From: Takakia lepidozioides
Lineage: Eukaryota > Streptophyta > Takakiopsida > Takakiales > Takakiaceae
NCBI GenBank assembly: GCA_030704615.1
Contig: CM060734.1
Location: 19,158,001-19,222,000 of the forward strand
Reading direction: 5' to 3'
Length of the DNA: 64,000 nt
The notes beneath the pieces were generated by a model that worked only from the letters and a program-made list of their open reading frames with translations, was not told the DNA's origin and made no database searches. Shown one piece after another: positions 1 through 11,900 of this stretch (its first letter is position 1; every line of letters starts with the position of its first letter). A program made the position numbers and the translations under genes.

Positions 1-40
1 GATCAGTTATAATGTGAAGCCGGAAGGGTGAGAAACAGTC

Positions 41-1787
41 ATGGACTTTGATGATTCTATGCCAGTAATCCAATTGAGAATTGGAAGCACAGAACTAACT
101 GATGTACTGATAGATGGAGGCTCTAGAGTGAATATCATGACAGACCAATTAAGGCAGAAGCTTGGTCTAAGTAACATGAAACCAGCCCCATTTACAGTAA
201 CAATGGCAGATCAAAGAAGTGTACAGCCATTGGGATTGATAAGAGGAGTTAAGATACAGATTCAAAAGATGATCTTTATGATCACAGTAACTATGTTGAA
301 AATGGATGAAGTCATGGAAGCTTACTCCTTATTGTTGGGACGACCGTGGCTGAAACAGGCCAGGGTATTCCATGACTGGAATTCCCAGTTACTAACTGTG
401 CATGATGGGATGCACAAGATCCAAATCACCACTAAGAAATCTAGTAGACTACCTGCTACGAGAAGACCTCGAGGGGTCAGGGAGTATGACTGGAGGGGAG
501 GACTTAATGAGGAGCAGAAAGCCACCCTGTTTGCTGCACACCCATAGTGGGAGCAGGTTGCAGAGATGCAACTGGAAGGCCTAAGTTGTTTAAAAGGTAT
601 CTGTTGTGGTGTAGTGACAGCAACACCAATTGAAGGTGAAACAAACAGTTACCCACCACATTTCTATGAAGAAAGAGAGGGAAAAATGGAAATCCTAGAG
701 AAACCAGCCACTGTGAGTTTACAGGATGAAGTGGTGACTGGATGGACAATCACAGCTGATGAACAGGTGAGAGAAGTGAATGTGGGAATTGAAGGGGAAC
801 CGAGGATGGTGAAGGTAGGGGCTGATTTGGAGCCAGAATTCTTTGAGGAAGCTAAAAGTATGTTCATCAAATACAGAGATGTATTTGCTTGGAGCTACGA
901 GGATCTGAAAGGGATACCACCTGAGATCTGTCAGCATAAGATTGAACTGGAACCAGGGTCAATACCAATTAAACATGCAAGGTACAGAATGAATCCCAAC
1001 TATGCACAGAAAGTTGGAGAAGAGATCAAGAAGTTGGCTGAGGCTAAGTTTATATACCCGATAGAGTATACAACTTGGTTGTCACCCATTGTGATAGTTC
1101 CCAAGAAGAATGGTAAACTGAGAGTTTGTGTGAACTATAAGAAGTTGAATGCTTGTACGAAGAAAGATCCTTTCCCTTTGCCATTCACAGAAGCGGTATT
1201 GGACACTGTGGCAGGCCATGAGATGTACTCATTCATGGATGGCTTCAGTGGTTATAATCAAGTGCAAGTGGCAGAAGAATACCAGGGAAAGACAGCTTTC
1301 ATCACAGACTGGGGTGCTTATGCATACAAAGTCATGCCTTTTGGACTTTGTAATGCACCAGCAACCTTTCAGAGAGTGATAAGTGAATCTTTTCATGAGT
1401 ATCTGGATGATTTCATGCAGGTGTTCTTGGATGATTTCAGTGTGTACAGCTCTAAGAATGAGCACTTGCATAAATTGGAGTTATGTTTGGCCAGATGCAG
1501 GATGAGAGGTCTGGGCCTGAATCCAGAGAAGTGTACTTCCTGTGTGAACTCAGGGGTGCGTTTGGGTCACATTGTGTGTAAGAGGGGACTTCTTGTGGAT
1601 CCCACAAAGACAACGGCCATTAAAGCCTCTCCACCACCAGTAAATGTTAAGAGTTTAAGAAGATTCCTTGGACAAACCAGTTATTACAGAAGATTTGTCA
1701 GACGGTATGCACAGATAGCAGCACCATTGAGCAAGCTTCTGAAGAAAGATGCAGTGTTTGCATGGACAGCTGAATGTCAACAGGCTT
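41..1787 (+). pseudogene. Ty3/gypsy pol fragment: protease and reverse transcriptase
   Basis: A retroviral-type aspartic protease comes first, with the active-site box VLIDGGS near residue 27 and the closing LLGRPW box near residue 100. The reverse transcriptase follows, with the fingers motif SPIVIVPKKNGKLR, the palm box MDGFSGYNQ near nt 1235, MPFGLCNAPATFQ, and the catalytic VFLDDF near nt 1420. Protease and RT share one frame, interrupted by a single TAG at 545-547. The RNase H domain has just begun (FAWTAECQQA) when similarity to the second gypsy copy (minus strand at the right edge) stops at about nt 1787. The element therefore lacks RNase H and integrase here. It enters from outside the window on the left. 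The 5' part with gag and LTR is not visible. Loss of the 3' half may reflect the arrival of the palindrome/MULE block or a deletion. Family assignment is secure; activity is excluded for this copy. Confidence 0.93.
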
Positions 1788-1792
1788 ATTCC

Positions 1793-2095
1793 TTAACATT
1801 GGAATGAAGCTGACCCTTTTGCCGCGATTGAACCAATGGAGTCTGCACCACTTTCCTCAGCTGAATCCAAGACAAATCTACGAGCCTGACGGGCTCTAAT
1901 AGCTGTTGCCTCCTCCCTCATCTTCATTTTCTTGAGGCTTGCCTCGTCTAAAATCTGCTGTACACGACTAGGTTCGGAACACCTCCTAATGGACACTGAA
2001 GCAAGCCGGGCAACATAAGTAGGAAGGATGCAGTCCCTTTCTGGACTAGGCATGAAATCCCCCCTGGCAAAAAAATGCACGTTCCTCCTGCCCAT
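1793..2095 (-). CDS. Hypothetical 100-aa reading frame at the gypsy breakpoint
   Basis: This minus-strand frame is rich in basic and acidic residues (KKMKMREEATAIRARQARR). No domain is recognised. An overlapping frame upstream (about 2,100-2,230) contains KWICSYCRR, which could be a remnant of a zinc finger of the BED type, but the pairing His residues are not clear. It sits between the broken gypsy RT and the first palindrome array, so it may be a piece of the DNA that replaced the gypsy 3' half. It could equally be a chance frame. Confidence 0.2.
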   Translation of the reverse strand: MGRRNVHFFARGDFMPSPERDCILPTYVARLASVSIRRCSEPSRVQQILDEASLKKMKMREEATAIRARQARRFVLDSAEESGADSIGSIAAKGSASFQC

Positions 2096-2264
2096 GAACT
2101 GCGGTGTAGACGTCCCTCCTACAGTAAGAACAAATCCACTTGAAGAATGTCAATACCAGCAGAAGCAGAAACGGTCTTTCAATGAAATAAAAGAGCGAGG
2201 GGAGGTGCCTCACAAAATCAGGAGGCAACTTACAATGCGACCACTCACTTGTAAACCATTTTCG

Positions 2265-3660
2265 TCACCATTTTCCTAGGTTGGGCCCGAAAATGGCTAA
2301 GTCCCAGAACTGACTGGGCGTGGAACTAGAAAAATGGCGCCGAATTTCCGGTTGCGGTTCCAGCCACCCTAGGGACTTAGCCATTTTCGGGGCCCTGAAC
2401 TGGAAAAATGGCGCCATTTTTCCATTTTGGGGCTGAAAATGGCTAAGTCCTAGATCTGACTGGGCCCGGAATTGGAAAAATGGCGCCGAATTTCCGATTT
2501 TGCTGCCAGCCACCCTAGGGACTTAGCCATTTTCGGCATTTTTCTAGTTCGGGGCCAAAAATGGCTAAGTCCCAAATCTGACAGGGCGCGGAACTAGAAA
2601 AATGGCGCCGAATTTCCGGTTGCGGTTCCAGCCACCCTAGGGACTTAGCCATTTTCGGCCCCGAACTGGAAAAATGGCGCCATTTTTCCAGTTCGGGCCC
2701 AAAAATGGCAAAGTCCCAGATCTGACAGGGCGTGGAACTGGAAAAATGGCGCCGAATTTCCGGTTGCGGGTCCAGCCACCCTAGGGACTTAGCCATTTTC
2801 GGGGCCTTGAACTGGAAAAAAGGCGCCATTTTTCCATTTCGGGGCCGAAAATGGCTAAGTCCCAGATCTGACTGGGCCCGGAACTGGAAAAATGGCGCCG
2901 AATTTCCGATTTTTGGTGCCAATCAGATCTGGGACTTAGCCATTTTCGGCCCCGAACAGGAAAAATGGCGTTTTTTTTTTTTTTTTTCCCGGTGCCATTT
3001 TTCCAGTTCGGGGCCGAAAATGGCTAAGTCCCAGATCTGACTGGGCCCGGAACTGGAAAAATGGCACCGAATTTCCGATTTTGGTGCCAGCCACCCTAGG
3101 GACTTAGCCATTTTCGGCCCCGAACTGGAAAAATGGTAAGTCCCAGATCTGATAGGGCGCGGAACTGGAAAAATGGTGCCGAATTTCCAGTTGCGGTTCC
3201 AGCCATCGTAGGGATTTAGCAATTTTCGGGGCCCTGAACTGGAAAAATGGCGCCATTTTTCCATTTCGGGGCCGAAAATGGCTAAGTCCCAGATCTAACT
3301 GGGCCCAGAACTGGAAAAATGGCGCCGAATTTCCGATTTTGGGTGCCAGTCAGATCTGGGACTTAGCCGTTTTCGGGCCTGAACTGGAAAAATGGCGTTT
3401 TTTTCTTTTGTTTTTTTTTTCGGCGCCATTTTTCCAGTTCGGGGCCGAAAATGGCTAAGTCCCAGATCTGACTAGGCCCAGAACTGGAAAAATGGCGCCG
3501 AATTTCCGATTTTGGTGCCAGTCATATCTGGGACTTAGCCGTTTTCGGCCCCGAACTGGAAAAATGGCGTTTTTTTTTTTTCTTTTTTCTTTTTGGCGCC
3601 ATTTTTTCAGTTCGGGGCCGAAAATGGCTAAGTCCCAGATCTGACTGGCACCAAAATCGG
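2265..3660. repeat. Palindrome array alpha (GGCGCC-centred, nested)
   Basis: Two self-complementary modules alternate. One is centred on GGAAAAATGGCGCC and its complement; at 2660-2697 it forms a perfect 38-bp palindrome. The other is GGCCGAAAATGGCTAAGTCCC, which recurs further on as its own reverse complement GGGACTTAGCCATTTTCGG. The modules therefore nest: a stretch such as 2640-2730 is an imperfect palindrome of roughly 80-100 bp. Variants read GGCGCCGAATTTCCG on one side. Three copies contain pure T/A-rich insertions (poly-T at about 2971, 3398 and 3570). Apparent proteins on both strands here (runs of FSSSGPKMAKS, ISGCG and so on) are translations of the repeat and are not genes. Confidence 0.9.
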
Positions 3661-4740
3661 AAATTCGGCGCCATTTTTCCAGTCATGCAGGTAATTCGAA
3701 GAGCGAATGGATGGAAATCCGGCGCCGGATTTCCATCCGCCAGGTAAGTCGGCACGCAAAATTTCCGTCATGCAGGTAATTCGAAGAGCGGATGGATGGA
3801 AATACGGCGCCGAATTTCCATCCTCCAGGTAAGTCGGCGCTGCAAATTTCTGTCATGCAGGTTACTTGTGAGCGGATGGATGGAAATCCGGCGCATGATT
3901 TCCATCCGCCAGGTACAAAATCTCCGTCATGCAGGTAATTCGGAGCGCGGATGGATGGAAATCCGGCGATGGATTTCCATCCTCCAGATAAGTCGGCGCG
4001 CAAAATTTCCGTCATGCAGGTAAATCGAAGAGCGGATGGATGGAAATCCGGCGCCGGATTTCCATCCGCCAACTAAGTCGGCGTGCAAAATTTCCATCAT
4101 GCAGGTAATTCGAAGAGCGGATGGATGGAAATCCGGCGCTGGATTTCCATCCGTCAGGTAGGTCGGCGCGCAAAATTTCCATCATGCAGGTAATTCGGAA
4201 CGCGGATGGATGGAAATCCGGCGCCGGATTTCCATCCTCCAGGTAAGTCGGCGCTGCAAATTCGGTAGGGCGGCGCGCCAAATTTCCCTCACGCAGGTAA
4301 TTCGGAAGCGGATGGATGGAAATCCGGCGCCGGATTTTCCATCCGCGCAGGTAGGGCGGCGCGCCAAATTTCCCTCACGCAGGTAATTCGGAGGCGGATG
4401 GATGGAAATCCGGCGCCGGATTTCCATCTGCAAGGTTGGTCGGAGAGCGGATGGATGGAGATCCGGCGCCGAATTTCCATCCTGCAGGTAATTCGAATCC
4501 CGGATGGGTGGAGATCCGGCGCCGAATATCCATCCTGCAGGTAAGTCGAATCCCGGATGGGTGGAGATCCGGCGCCGAATTTCCATCCTGCAGGTAACTC
4601 GAATTCCGGATGGATGGAAATCCAGCACCGAATTTCCATCCTGCAGGTAAGTCGGATCGCTGGCGTATGGATATTCGGCGCCGAATTTCCATTTGCCAGG
4701 TATTTCGAAGCGCTGAATTACCTTCCTGCAGGTAATTCTG
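3660..4740. repeat. Palindrome array beta (GGATGGAAATCC-GGCGCC core)
   Basis: About twelve units of roughly 75-95 bp. Each is built on a core whose left arm is GGATGGAAATCCGGC; the unit at 4038-4067 is a perfect 30-bp palindrome. Between cores the spacer contains CCAGGTAAGTCGGCGCGCAAA and then TTTCCGTCATGCAGGTAATTCG, also conserved from unit to unit. The core shares GGCGCC and flanking A/T tracts with array alpha but differs elsewhere, so it is a sister family. Units near 4,260-4,420 and 4,440-4,640 are shorter or altered variants. Confidence 0.9.
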
Positions 4741-4859
4741 AGCGTGTCCGATTGATTTTTCGGAGAAAAACAAACCTAATTGTTTGTTTTGTGGCTGAAG
4801 TGCACTTGTAGACACGTTTTTCTTGGAATCCTTGACTGCTAGAGGCAAATCGGAACAAC

Positions 4860-5960
4860 CTCGAACGGAAATTCGGCGCCGTTTTTCCATTCTGGGAGGT
4901 TTTTACGACTTCCTTTGAGGGGGCCCCGATGGAAATTCGGCGCCGAATTTCCATCCGGGGGATGGTCTCTGTTGGAGAGGTGTCGGCCTCTCCGCCGCTC
5001 TGTTGGATATTCGGTGCCGAATTTCCGTCCGGGGGTTGAAATATGACGGCCAGGTTCCGGCCTCTCCCCCGTCCCCGACTGCATTGGAACGGCCCCGGAT
5101 GGAAATTCGGCGCCGTTTTTCCATCTGGGGAGGTTTTTATGTCGGCCAGTTTTCGGCCTGACCCCCCGACACAACTTCCTTTGGGGGGGCCCGGATGGAA
5201 ATTCGGCGCCGAATCTCCATATAGGGGATGCTCTTTGTCAAACACGTGCCGGCCTCTACGCCCGAGGCGACTTTATCCGGGCGTCCCCTGTTGGATATTC
5301 AGTGCCGAATTTCCGTCCGGGGGTTGAAATGTGACGGCCAGGTGTCGGCCTCTCCCCCCTCCCCGACTGCATCCGAACTGCCCCGGATGGAAATTCGGCG
5401 CCGTTTTTCCATCTGGGGATGTTTTTATGCCGACCAGTTTTCGATCTGACCCCCCGACACGACTTCCTTTGGGGGGGCCCGGATGGAAATTCGGCGCCGA
5501 ATGTCCATCCAGGGGATATTCTCTGTCGCACACGCGCCGGCCTCTGCGCCTGAGGCGACTTCATCCGGGCTTCCCCTATTGTATATTCGGTGCCGAATTT
5601 CCGTCCGGGGGTTGTAATGTGAGGGCCAGATGGCGGCCTTTCCCCCGAGCCGACTGCATCCGAAAGGCCTCGGATAGAAATTCGGCGCCGTTTTTCCATC
5701 CGCGGAGGTTTTTAGGTCGGCCAGTTTTCGGCCTGACCCCCCGATAGGACTTCCTTTGGGTGGATCCGAATGGAAATTCGGCGCTGAATTTCCATCCGGG
5801 GGATGTCTTCTGTCGGACAGGTGCCGGCATCTCTGCCCCAGACGACTTCATCCGTGCGGCCCCTGTTGGGTATTGGGTGCCGAATTTCCATTCGGGGGTA
5901 GTAATGTGACGGCACGGTGCCGGCTTCTCCCCTTCAGCCGACATCATCCGGACGGCCCCC
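4860..5960. repeat. Palindrome array gamma (GATGGAAATTCGGCGCC core)
   Basis: This is a third GGCGCC-centred family. The core is GATGGAAATTCGGC and its complement, for example the perfect 28-bp palindrome 4928-4955. Cores recur roughly every 70-100 bp, and the larger order repeats at about 280-300 bp (compare 4,910-5,190, 5,190-5,480, 5,480-5,780 and 5,780-5,960). Spacers are G/C-rich (GGGGGTTGAAATGTGACGGCCAGG and similar). Deviations usually hit single arms, e.g. GGTGCCGAATTTCCG. The array ends about 240 bp before the transposase start at 6195. Confidence 0.88.
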
Positions 5961-6194
5961 CACTTTCTGACTGCATACCGTTGGCAGTTATTGCGCAAAG
6001 ACCAGGGGCCGCATTCCGGAGACAAGGTTCATTAACACTCTGACTCTGGATTTTTGAGATAGTTGGCTCCCTGGATTTGGATCAGGCTTCGTCGCTCGGA
6101 AAATCGGCACCGCATTCCTTCCCATCGCTGCATCCCCCTTCTACCAGGGAGCTTCCCCGCACGCCATCCTGGCAGTCTTGTGTGCACATCTCCC

Positions 6195-8418
6195 ATGGCG
6201 GAAAACCCGAGCGCTACAGTGTACTGCCCTCCTCACGAGCATAGAGCTTCATTTCCGTGCAGAGGGGACATCTGCCGGGTGATGGAGAAATATCTGTGCG
6301 TTCGATACCACCTGAAACCGGGGTCGGTTTTTTTGAGGAGGAAAGGAAGGACTCAAACGGCGTTGTTGTCGAGAGTATTGTTGTGCTCCACGATGATTTC
6401 GGCGATGGCAGGGAATGGCGAGTTCCACCATCGGACAACATCATATACAGGGCTGTTGGGGACTTCATTTGCCCGCCAAATGCACCTTTTATCATGGCGC
6501 CTTCCACGAAACAATCCGCGAATCAGAGAGTGGCTACCTCAAAGAGAGAAGTCTGCAACGAAGTAAATCCAGAGCCGAACCCATCCATGAAGACGAGCGA
6601 GAACCGGGTTGTTCACAACCTGTCCGACTCAGACGAGGTCATGGAAGTTCTGAGGTCGTCCTGGAGATCAGGCAAGTCCTCAATGGACGTCAGTGGAGGA
6701 GGGAGTCATATTCCCAGCACGAGCACCGCAGTTCGATCTATTCTTGAAATTCTGCGAGGGCTTCACCTGGAGGGACACCGGTCGGAGCTGGCCGGGCTGG
6801 ACTACAGCAAGTTCGCAATTAAATCGGTTACATGCCTTCCCGCCGACGTCGACGGTAATATCTTCTTTGAGTTCCCTCCTCGGGCGGACTACTCGAGGGC
6901 GTCCGGAATGTTGACAGATATGGATAGAAAACATGACGGTCATCCTTGGTGCGTTACTAAAACCACCAGCATGAAGATGCTCGATGGTGTGTGGGTGCGC
7001 TACGTTGTTTGTGCGGGCGCGTTGCGGTGTTTCTCCCCAACTTGCTTCCACTTTAAATGCAGAGGTCACAGGAACGAGACCGATTGGACAGGCACAGCTC
7101 ATCAACCATTTTGAGCTCAGGAGAAGGTTCCGAACTCCACATTTAAGTGTGCGCATTGCAAAGAACCACCACACTGCATGTCTGTTTGTAATGCCATGCA
7201 GTTCTATGTGTTGCACCGTTTCCCTGACCTCACCCGAGCTTGCATACACGTTGGTTCCCATTGTCACAAATTGGCGAGGGGGAACTCGCGGGAGGCTGCC
7301 CACGAAGCAGAGCAGCTCGTTCAGGAGGAGGTTAAGTTGAGACCGGGTGCCAAACCCAAACAGATACAGCTCCAAGCCGCCCATAAGATGGCATTGGCCA
7401 GAATTATGTCGGAAGACGGCTCCGATAGAGTTCCTCTCGATGAGAAGGAAATGGAGGCATTGCTGGAGTCGGTGTCCCATGTATGTTCACCGAATGTCCG
7501 AAACCACATTGTCTCATGCAAACAGAAAATTGGGCGTGGCTCGGATATGCACTCCATTCTGGAGGTGAAGCGACGATGTGGATATGACTACATTCATGGA
7601 AGTAGGTTTCCAGGACAAGGGACTGAGGCAGATCGTTGTTTCGTATTCAAAATGTCCACGTGTGGACCTGGCAGCGGCGTCGAACTGGTCGATAGGATGA
7701 CGAGTGGGGACTTGTCAAACAATTGGGTCATGTTCGACCATATCAAGCGAATTACAAATCACCAGTGGGTGACAATGGGTGCACATGTCTACGACACCCA
7801 CTGCAAGATGCTAATGACAATTGCTATTTGTGAGATGAAAGGAGAGGACACACAATCGGAGATGCTTCTTTGGCAGGGAATAAACGAACAGATGGCCAAG
7901 GCGGGATTGCCCCCTCCCAATTTCTGTGGTTTCATGGCGGACAACGCACAAGCAAATTGGGCTGCCATCCGAAGGGTGTACGGGCAAGACCCCAATGTTC
8001 CCATGGAAGGCAAGGAGAGATCTTGTGGGTTCCATTTTTTGCAGAGCCTTTCGCAGTACACAACCAGGCTCGTGGCACCAGATTTCAGAGAGGAGCACCG
8101 TTCCATGTGCCTTGCGTGGAAGCGCGCTCCCACCTTGGATGATGCAGAGACACAGTTTGCATGTATACGGGCTTGGTGGACATCGTCAGGTGCTGTAAGG
8201 AAATCAGACGAGGGAGCAATGGTCAGTTGGCTAGCATGGTGGCATTATCGTTTCCTCCAGTTCGGCAACTATATGCGGGAGGTGAGTTGCACGAATTCGC
8301 GTCCCATTGAATATTATTCTTGGCCATATTTGTAACTTGCTTGTAACCTCAACATGTGCTTGTGCAGGAAATGTGTCTCGACTCTGACACCGACATGCCC
8401 ACGACAAACATGGCCGAA
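6195..8418 (+). pseudogene. MULE-like transposase gene, copy A (3' truncated)
   Basis: The ATG at 6195 opens a product resembling copy D (MSTPK...) and copy C. Recognisable blocks in order are: an N-terminal KPGSVF box; DMDRKHDGHPWC near nt 6925; a GCM/WRKY-like zinc-binding hairpin (KCAHCKE ... HVGSHCH) near 7150-7265; a first catalytic-type Asp in VMFDHIKR near 7735; and a second in GFMADNAQANWA followed by SCGFHF (Cys-x-x-His) near 7930-8040. The frame shifts at a T7 run near 6328, and an in-frame TGA lies at 7112-7114 where copy C has CAG. An intron (8282-8367, GTGAGT...GTGCAG) is conserved in position with copy C. Exon 2 breaks off after NMAE at 8418, so the SWIM finger is lost and palindromic repeat follows directly. 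Assignment to the MULE/DDE group rests on the domain order and is inferred. Confidence 0.82.
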
Positions 8419-8760
8419 AACTGGCTAAGTCCCAACATGCACTGGTACCGTGTCTGGAAAAATGGCGCCGAATTTCTCTTTTTTGGGCCGAAAACTGGCT
8501 AAGTCCCAACATGCACTGGTACAGTGTCTGGAAAAATGGCGCCGAATTTCCCTATTTTGCGCCGAAAACTGGCTAAGTCCGAACATGCACTGGAAAAATG
8601 GCGCCGAATTACCTGTCATGAGGGGACCTATAGTCGCGGAATTCGGCACCATTTTTTCGCCAGAGAGACCTATTACCGCGAAATACGTCGCCGTTTTTTC
8701 AGGTTACGGACCCTATTACCGCGAAATTCGGCGCCATATTTGCACATGTCGCTGGGAATT
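8419..8760. repeat. Palindrome array on the right side of MULE copy A
   Basis: Three units at 8,410-8,610 (GGCCGAAAACTGGCTAAGTCC ... GGAAAAATGGCGCCGAATT) are clearly related to array alpha on the far side of the transposase. They are followed by three diverged units of the type TATTACCGCGAAATTCGGCGCC at 8,620-8,745. The gene is thus bracketed on both sides by the same palindrome superfamily. The junction with the gene falls inside GGCCGAAAA, a string shared by the coding sequence and the repeat. Confidence 0.8.
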
Positions 8761-8957
8761 GGCATGAGCGGAAGACGAAATATCATGAGCACAACTGTCA
8801 AAACTACAATTTTCCCTTCAAGGGGCCGAATAATATATTTATTTTTCCTGACACATTGCATTAAATTAATGTTTTTTATTGTTTTTTATTGTTTTTTATT
8901 TTCGAAATTTGTACTTCTGCTCATGAAAACCGATTGTCTTACTACTCCGCTCATGCC
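8761..8957. repeat. Inverted repeat GGCATGAGCGG / CCGCTCATGCC
   Basis: An 11-bp sequence at 8761-8771 recurs as its exact reverse complement at 8947-8957, enclosing 175 bp of AT-rich DNA. The motif CATGAGC/GCTCATG occurs several more times around it. This lies just before sequence similar to the right-hand gypsy downstream ORF begins (about 8985). It could mark the outer edge of the palindrome/MULE block, but no target-site duplication could be established. Confidence 0.5.
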
Positions 8958-8984
8958 GCTCATGCTCATGAAATAGCTAACCTC

Positions 8985-11900
8985 AGGGTAACGGAACCCT
9001 TTCCGAGTACAAAAAAGAGGGACCTATGCCACATGTGCTGTCCTACTGGACATTCCAGGTGGGAGAATGTCCACGGAGGGGGGTGGAATTAAGAAGTTAC
9101 CTAAGCAGGCCACAGCCAATCAGGAGTGCGAATTACATGCAGGTGGTTCCCTCCAAGAAACAAGAACAAGAAATAGGAAGTGTTATAAGCGGAAGAGTCG
9201 GGGTGGCTCCGAATAGCCAGTGTCTCGACGGAAGGGGCAATCAAAGCACTAGCTTTGTAGCTATGGCAGATGTAACGGATTACACACTCGCTTTACTTCT
9301 CACGCAGTGGCGCAAGGACGGACGAATTGAGAGTACATTTTCTCTCACTTGATACTTGCAAGCCCCACAGGCTTACACGCACTTACCTGTTCCATTTTGT
9401 GCCAACCATACCTTCATGCTCTGTGCCCTGCAAGCTTTCCTTCAGCTGTTTCAAACAAAGCCTTTTTGTTTGTCTAGAATGAAGAGAGTGAGGGGAATGG
9501 AGGATATGAGGGTGAAGAGCACCACGATTCTGCAGAAGCAAACAATTGGAGCACCGCAGGCAGTGCAGCTGCTAAGGGAGTTGCGATTGGAGGGGCTGCT
9601 ACGCAAGGACTGGTCCTTGCATCATTGGCAGTATATGATTCAATTCCTTCAGAACTTTGAGCCTCGGACGGGAGTTACCCAGGTGAGGGGAGTAGATATA
9701 GAAATTACTCCTCAGTACCTGCAGCAATTGTTTGATTTGCCATCAGGTCATGTGGATGTGGATGAGCACAGGGCAAGATTGCAGATAGGGAATTTATTCC
9801 AAGAAGGGAGTTTCTTTAAGACTCAAGGTTACGCTTGTACCAAAGCCAATTACCCAAGGCTCAGAGAAGTTGGCCAAATATTGAACGTTCTGTTTGCCAT
9901 GAAACAGAACCAACAGTATTTGAGCAGCTCATTCACAGAGGAGATCCTGAAAGCTTTGAGAGGAGAGGATGTAGCTTGGGCGGAGTTAATGTACAATGGT
10001 CTGGTGGATGAGATGAAAAGGTTACAGGGCACTGCTGCTAAGTCTCCGATCATTGTGTCTGGTCCAGTCATTGCCCAAATCATTCTTGATTCTTGCATAC
10101 TTGATACTCGGGAACGTAAGGAGATGAGAGTGTTTGAGGTAGAAACCACTGCAATTGAGGAGCAGGGCTCTTCACATAGTGAGGGTGGACTGGCAGGGCA
10201 ACACCAGTCTAAAAGACAGAAGCGGGGTTTGACTGTAGTAGCGGATCCACTGGCTTCACGGAAACCGCAAGATGATGTTTCCCAAGCTCTTGTGCAGGAT
10301 GGGGCACAACAGCACAGAAGACTGTTATTATTGGAAGCACGCCCTTCGGAGAGAGAAGAGGAAGTCAATTTGATACCACAGCCACCATAGGCAGTTGACT
10401 CAGCTGTCTTAGAGGTTCCACAGTTAGAACATGCTGTGACACAACCCCCAATTGCTCTGGACGGAGAAAGGTTGGACATTCCCACTACAGAGCAGGTCGT
10501 GGCCGAAATTGAGAAGGGTGACCTTCTCTATGAAAACTCTGGCTTGGTAAGGGAATCAGTGGTTCCAGAGGTGCAGCGTTTGTCCAGGGAAAACCCTGCT
10601 GTGCATGTAATACCCACACCTGTGATAGAGGTACCAGGGGTAGAATATAAGGACACTACAACACCTCTAGAGGATGAGGTGGTTCAGGAAGAGAATCTGG
10701 TGGGGCAATGGCCTGAATGGTTGGTGAGGCATCACACTGTGGATGATCAGGGAGAACAGCAGCAAGTTCACCATGATGACCCCCAGCAGGCCATGCTTAT
10801 GAGTTCCATAAGCAGGACACTTAATTTGTTGGGCACTTATGTGAAATCCCATGTTCCATCTACCCAATTGGCAGCTTTGAGGGAGGAACTCAGAAAGGAG
10901 TTTGAGGCTCGAATTGCAACTGAGTGTGCTAACAAGGTAGATGAAGAGGTCAATCTCAAGTTATAGCAAGAGTTGGAGGACACAAAGGTTGCCTTGCATT
11001 TGGCCAAGGGACATTTGATTGAAGCAGGCCTCGAGCAGGACCAGTTGCATGAAACACATAAGCAACAGTTATACCAATTGCAGGTGAAGCATGAGGACAA
11101 GTTGCAAGAAATGAACGTACTACATACAGAGTTGGAGGCAGTACATGAGAAGATGACCATACAATGTGCTACACTCACAACTACTCTAGAGCAAACTGCA
11201 TTAGAAGTTAACAGACAAGGGGAGAGATGTATGAGGGCAGAAGCTGAAATAATAGAGCAAGCGAAACTCATTGTTGATATGAAGAATACAATCAGTCGTA
11301 ATGAGAATACTTTCAAACAATACAGACAGGTTGAGGCTGACCAGGAGAGGTTCATCCTGGAGTTGCAACAAACAGTCATGGTTAATAGAAATGAACTCTC
11401 TGTGGCTAACGAGGCTTGGAAGGAAGCCAATAATCTGGCTGCTGCCTATGCGGGCCTAGACATGACTTGGTGGATAACCACCTTATGCAGGTCTGGTTAG
11501 CACAAGGGCCGGTAGAAGGAAAAGCACCATGAAAGCTCACCCAGGGCGAGATGAATGAGCTCAGATTGCAGGTGCAGAACATTGCCACAATTACTATAGA
11601 CAATGTCTATAGTAGGATAGCGGAGCTACAGGAGGATGTGGAAGGCCTGCAGACTCAAGTGGATGACCTGAGTTCAAATATTGACAAGAGAGTCTTTGTT
11701 CCTGAGGAGTAGCTGATGGCTACTTATTTACATGCCAGGACTTTAATTTTTCAGTCTTCTTCGCAGGAGATGCCAGTGGTACCAATACCACAGCAGGTGG
11801 CTGTGCAGGTAGCTAACCCTGTTGTTACTACAGCCACACCACAGCCTGAGGTATGGGGGGATGCTACTTTTAACCCACCTAGGACTCATGCTGCACGGGA

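Noticed and set aside
2265-5960. Reading frames of 75-175 codons on both strands (FSSSGPKMAKS, RRRISIHP, PDGNSAPN repeats)
   Set aside because: They are translations of the palindromic repeats, occur symmetrically on both strands, and match no protein pattern.
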